From the NCBI RefSeq assembly GCF_024808255.1, contig NZ_JANTYS010000016.1, forward strand, positions 87,752 through 151,751: a DNA stretch of 64,000 nucleotides. The letters are read 5' to 3'. Shown here piece by piece: positions 61,464 to 64,000 of the stretch; positions within the stretch are counted from its first letter, which is position 1, and each line of letters opens with the position of its first letter. The notes below the pieces were generated by a model. That model did not search any database. It had not been told where the DNA came from and worked only from the letters and a program-made list of their open reading frames with translations. The position numbers and the translations under genes were made by a program. The stretch is from Mucilaginibacter dorajii (GTDB lineage Bacteria > Bacteroidota > Bacteroidia > Sphingobacteriales > Sphingobacteriaceae).

Positions 61464-62705
61464 TCATACGGCGGATGTAGTAAATGGTTCCCGGCTGTCA
61501 AGCTTTTCCAGTTCAACAACATCTTCTTGATTCTTGACTCTTGGTTCTTGACTCTTCCCCAAAGGTTTCATTCCGAATAAGAACCGGCTTACAGCATATG
61601 GGCGGATGAATAAATGATACGTTAAAACAGTTACAAAAAAAGTGATACCCACCGTATAAATATACTTTGAAAGAATGCTTTCATTTTGCGTTTGTACTAT
61701 ATAATACGCTATCAAAACAATAACCGTTTGATGCAGGATATAAAAGGGATACACAGCCTGGTTAAGATAGTTAAGGCTTTTATGAGGGCGGTTAAGGTAA
61801 CGTTTACCATAGCCTACCAAAGCAAGCACCCATCCCCAGGCAATTATTGGCCGAAGGGCTGTAAAAGCATAGCTAAACATAATATTTTGAAATGGCCAGC
61901 CTGCATGTTCTGGTTCAATTCCATTCCAGCGCATCACTTCCCAGGTTATCAAACTTAAAAAACCAATGGCTAACGCAAAACGACGGTTCCGCTCCAGGCT
62001 ATCCATTAGTTTGGGTTGAAGGATACAGATAAAACCCGCCAATACAAATAGTAGCCAGTATATAAAATAGCTGCCATCATGAATCAGATCGTTTGTTTCG
62101 GGCAAATCCCAGCTGGTAAAAGTAAACCATAAAATTCCGGGTAGCATTAACACATAAACCGATTTTCCCTTTGCCAAAATAGCCAGGCTTTGTTTAAAAC
62201 CGTCGCTTTGGGGCGATACCATCCAGGCAAACACGGGCGCGAATATGAGGTCATAAATAAACAAATAGGCAATAAACCAAAGGTGGTGCCAGCTAAAACT
62301 TCCTTTAGGATAAGGTATAAAGTTAAATACACTCGCGTAAAAATGCCAATAGCTGCCGTGATAACCATGCGCAAGCCTTTCCATGTAAATCTGAGGCGGA
62401 ACAATGATAAACATGCCAACCAAAAGTGGTATAAAAAGCCTGCGGAAACGTAAGCCGATGAAGTTTAAAGTAGATCGCCGCTGCATCATGTAGTAACTCA
62501 CGGTACCAGAAATAAAAAAGAGCAGCGGCATGCGAAAAAGGTGCAAAAAATGATTGGATTCCATCATCAGGTTACTGGTTTGGGCATTTTTGATATGCCA
62601 GCCATCTTCGGCCACAAAAGGCATGGCCGAATGAAAAAATAATACACCGATGATGGATATGATCCTGAGCCAATCGAGGTAGGTTTGTCGTTGTGTGGTT
62701 TCCAT
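61464..62705 (-). CDS. Acyltransferase 3/OpgC-like membrane protein
   Basis: 413 residues with about ten helices. Marks: YLDWLRIISIIGVLFFHSAM at the start with the conserved histidine, FRMPLLFFISGTVSYYM, FIGLRFRRLFIPLLVGMFII, and WHHLWFIAYLFIYDLIF. The family O-acylates or succinylates sugars at the membrane. It lies upstream of lytS on the same strand. The last 35 residues (from about 380) after the final helix are polar; part of this, KSQEPRVKNQEDVV, is encoded by the heptamer repeat at 61524-61558, so the C-terminus has been extended by a repeat. Confidence 0.82.
   Translation of the reverse strand: METTQRQTYLDWLRIISIIGVLFFHSAMPFVAEDGWHIKNAQTSNLMMESNHFLHLFRMPLLFFISGTVSYYMMQRRSTLNFIGLRFRRLFIPLLVGMFIIVPPQIYMERLAHGYHGSYWHFYASVFNFIPYPKGSFSWHHLWFIAYLFIYDLIFAPVFAWMVSPQSDGFKQSLAILAKGKSVYVLMLPGILWFTFTSWDLPETNDLIHDGSYFIYWLLFVLAGFICILQPKLMDSLERNRRFALAIGFLSLITWEVMRWNGIEPEHAGWPFQNIMFSYAFTALRPIIAWGWVLALVGYGKRYLNRPHKSLNYLNQAVYPFYILHQTVIVLIAYYIVQTQNESILSKYIYTVGITFFVTVLTYHLFIRPYAVSRFLFGMKPLGKSQEPRVKNQEDVVELEKLDSREPFTTSAV
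61524..61558. repeat. Heptamer repeat within the acyltransferase 3' end
   Basis: On the plus strand TTCTTGA TTCTTGA, then CTCTTGG TTCTTGA, then CTCTTCC, the inverse of the GARTYAA family. It is translated on the minus strand into the polar tail of the acyltransferase. Confidence 0.8.
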
Positions 62706-62805
62706 AATTTGTTCTTTTTATCAAAAAAAGCAACTGAAAACCAACTGATAAAAATAGTTTGACCAATGGTTGTAAAGCTTTGACAAACGGAGGAAAAAGA
62801 GGCAA

Positions 62806-62833
62806 GAGATTAGAATCAAGAATTAAGACAGAA
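62806..62833. repeat. Heptamer repeat between acyltransferase and fic
   Basis: GAGATTA GAATCAA then GAATTAA GACAGAA, a fourth site of the GARTYAA heptamer within 6 kb. It lies intergenically, 100 bases before the acyltransferase start. Confidence 0.75.
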
Positions 62834-62873
62834 AGGTATCGGGGTGCCTTTTAAATTTTTTCTGCTTAAGCAA

Positions 62874-63671
62874 TCAAAACAGAAAGCTAAATCCGCCACC
62901 TTTGGGTGGCCTTTGCATTTCGGTGAATTTTTCAATTTCACGGGTAAGTAAAAACGAATATTCGCCTGCCATAAATTCACGAAATATTTCGATATTTTCT
63001 TGTTCGCGGGTGTCAATTAACGCCTGAATATAAGAAGCTTTGTTTTCACTTTGAACTATAGCTAAAGGTAAATGGTAATAGGCCTGGATATAATTCATCA
63101 AAAGTCTTGATGTTCGGCCATTTCCATCATAATATGGGTGGATACTTACCAAATTAAAATGCGCGTCAAATGAAAGATTAAGTTGCTCTGTTATTGATAA
63201 TGGCGTTGCCATAGCATCGTTGAGTTTTTTTACCAGACCGGTTGTCAACCTTTCAACCTTGTCGAAATTTGGAAAGTATGAAATGCCCGCTGTTACATTG
63301 CCTTTTCGAAATGCTCCTGTACGCGCATCTACAGTGCCGAGAATGGTATTGTAAACCTTGCCTGTACTTTTCATTATCAGCGAATTAATTTCCTGTAAAA
63401 GACCAATAGTTAGCGGCTTTTTTTGGTTTGCACTTTCAATGGTAAACAACAAAGCTGCGTGATGATCGGTTACCATCAAACTCTCATGCAAAGGTTTACC
63501 TTTAGGAGTTAAGCCCTCATTAATTAAAACCTGGGCTTCCACCTCGGTCAATGTCGATCCTTCTATCCGGGTTGAATGGTGGTCAATAGCAATCAGATTG
63601 AACCTGTTATGGTCAATCACATCTGCTATTGCCAGATCATTATATTGTTTTATCAGCTTAACCAGTTCCAT
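62874..63671 (-). CDS. Fic/DOC family protein (predicted AMP transferase)
   Basis: 265 residues. The Fic core motif is HPYYDGNGRTSR at 178-189 with catalytic His178, giving the full HxFx(D/E)GNGRxxR pattern except for Tyr in place of Phe. An inhibitory motif [S/T]xxxE[G/N] is present as SxxxEG at 33-38 (Ser33, Glu37), which in class II Fic proteins blocks ATP binding in cis. The enzyme would transfer AMP from ATP to a target hydroxyl. The C-terminus after about 235 is short and has no DNA-binding domain. No antitoxin gene is adjacent, consistent with the internal inhibitory helix. Confidence 0.9.
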   Translation of the reverse strand: MELVKLIKQYNDLAIADVIDHNRFNLIAIDHHSTRIEGSTLTEVEAQVLINEGLTPKGKPLHESLMVTDHHAALLFTIESANQKKPLTIGLLQEINSLIMKSTGKVYNTILGTVDARTGAFRKGNVTAGISYFPNFDKVERLTTGLVKKLNDAMATPLSITEQLNLSFDAHFNLVSIHPYYDGNGRTSRLLMNYIQAYYHLPLAIVQSENKASYIQALIDTREQENIEIFREFMAGEYSFLLTREIEKFTEMQRPPKGGGFSFLF

Positions 63672-63806
63672 CGCTATGTACCGCGAAAATACTTATAAGT
63701 TTTAATATGTGACGATTTCGTCATAGGGCAACCAGGGAAATCGCTTTTAAAGATTTGCATAGCAAAAGGTAGCTCCTATGGAGCAAAAAAGCATAAATTA
63801 CTTGTT

Positions 63807-63885
63807 CTACAAATAGGTAGCCGCCATGCGGCATTGAATATTTAATAAGATGAAAGAATGCCGCATAGCGGCTACCTATTTGTAG
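63807..63885. repeat. Palindromic element with 29-bp arms
   Basis: Arms 63807-63835 and 63857-63885 are inverted with a single mismatch; the left begins CTACAAATAGGTAGCCGCC. The CTACAAA start is shared with the small palindromes near 48020-48120 (CTACAAAGC), suggesting related elements. Confidence 0.8.
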
Positions 63886-63907
63886 AAAGAAAAGAAACAG
63901 ACAAGAT

Positions 63908-63937
63908 GAGGCTGTATCATAAATCATGATCAGCCTC
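63908..63937 (+). terminator. Terminator-like hairpin at the right edge
   Basis: GAGGCTG(T)ATCAT / ATGATCAGCCTC, then six T on the plus strand (63938-63943). No plus-strand gene precedes it within the window. The stem core is that of the hairpin at 4052-4085. Confidence 0.65.
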
Positions 63938-64000
63938 TTTTTTATTACTAATGTTTTATTGCTGTAAATTCAAATATCTATTTATTGTTTAATTTGTTTT

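Larger units (their letters stand above)
63672..64000. other. Right-edge intergenic stretch rich in palindromes
   Basis: No gene. It contains the small palindrome GCTCC-TAT-GGAGC (63772-63784), the long inverted repeat 63807-63885 and a terminator-like hairpin at 63908-63937. A minus-strand open frame at 63721-63927 is just a reading through these repeats. Confidence 0.6.

Noticed and set aside
62874..63671. Fic-type toxin-antitoxin module
   Set aside because: No antitoxin gene adjoins and the inhibitory motif is inside the Fic protein itself, so a two-gene module is not supported.
63721..63927. 68-residue minus-strand frame at the right edge
   Set aside because: It reads through long palindromic repeats and has no coding character.

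Overview
The window looks like chromosome of a Bacteroidota, most likely a Sphingobacteriaceae of the Mucilaginibacter/Pedobacter kind. The reasons are moderate A+T content, few strong Shine-Dalgarno sites, candidate promoters of the TTG-N20-TAnnTTTG type, DUF4199 membrane proteins, Bacteroidota-type ECF sigma/membrane-protein pairs, an L21-L27 operon and many species-type intergenic palindromes. The genus call is inference from protein style; there is no rRNA here.

Left part (1-9.9 kb): a single-domain response regulator, a flavin reductase-like protein, two identical tRNA-Pro(TGG) genes each with its own terminator, two DUF4199 membrane proteins, a secreted carboxylesterase divergent from a Nudix-type regulator with a palindromic candidate operator between them, a small operon of VOC and DoxX-like proteins, and a membrane-anchored LuxR-type regulator.

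Centre (10.4-38.9 kb): one co-directional block of 17 genes. It begins as a Wzx/Wzy-type exopolysaccharide locus: response regulator, sugar-phosphate transferase fused to a pseudo-receiver, short TolC, Wzc-like copolymerase, a 45-residue membrane protein, Wzy, hexapeptide acyltransferase, Wzx and glycosyltransferases. Within and after it sit three assembly-line proteins: an A-T-TE NRPS, an A-T-KS-AT-ACP-aminotransferase hybrid, and a C-A-T-TE NRPS, followed by a phosphopantetheinyl transferase. The hybrid and the C-A-T-TE gene lie in one reading frame separated by a single stop codon. The simplest reading is a locus that builds a polysaccharide and one or two small peptide/beta-amino-acid products, perhaps attached to it. 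This is the strongest candidate for an undescribed system.

Right part (38.9-64 kb): mostly housekeeping and envelope genes. These are a GT2 enzyme, PBP1C, a lipoprotein and an ECF sigma operon that share a matching two-part promoter, an exonuclease, a fused peptide-type ABC ATPase, RNase R, a polyprenyl synthase, an M1 peptidase with a damaged 5' end, L27/L21, a four-helix-bundle protein flanked by 35-bp inverted repeats, a dicarboxylate/cation symporter, a second ECF sigma/membrane-protein pair, a LytS/LytT two-component system, an acyltransferase and a Fic protein. Short tandem repeats with 7- or 8-base units recur through 42-63 kb and in places run into coding sequence.
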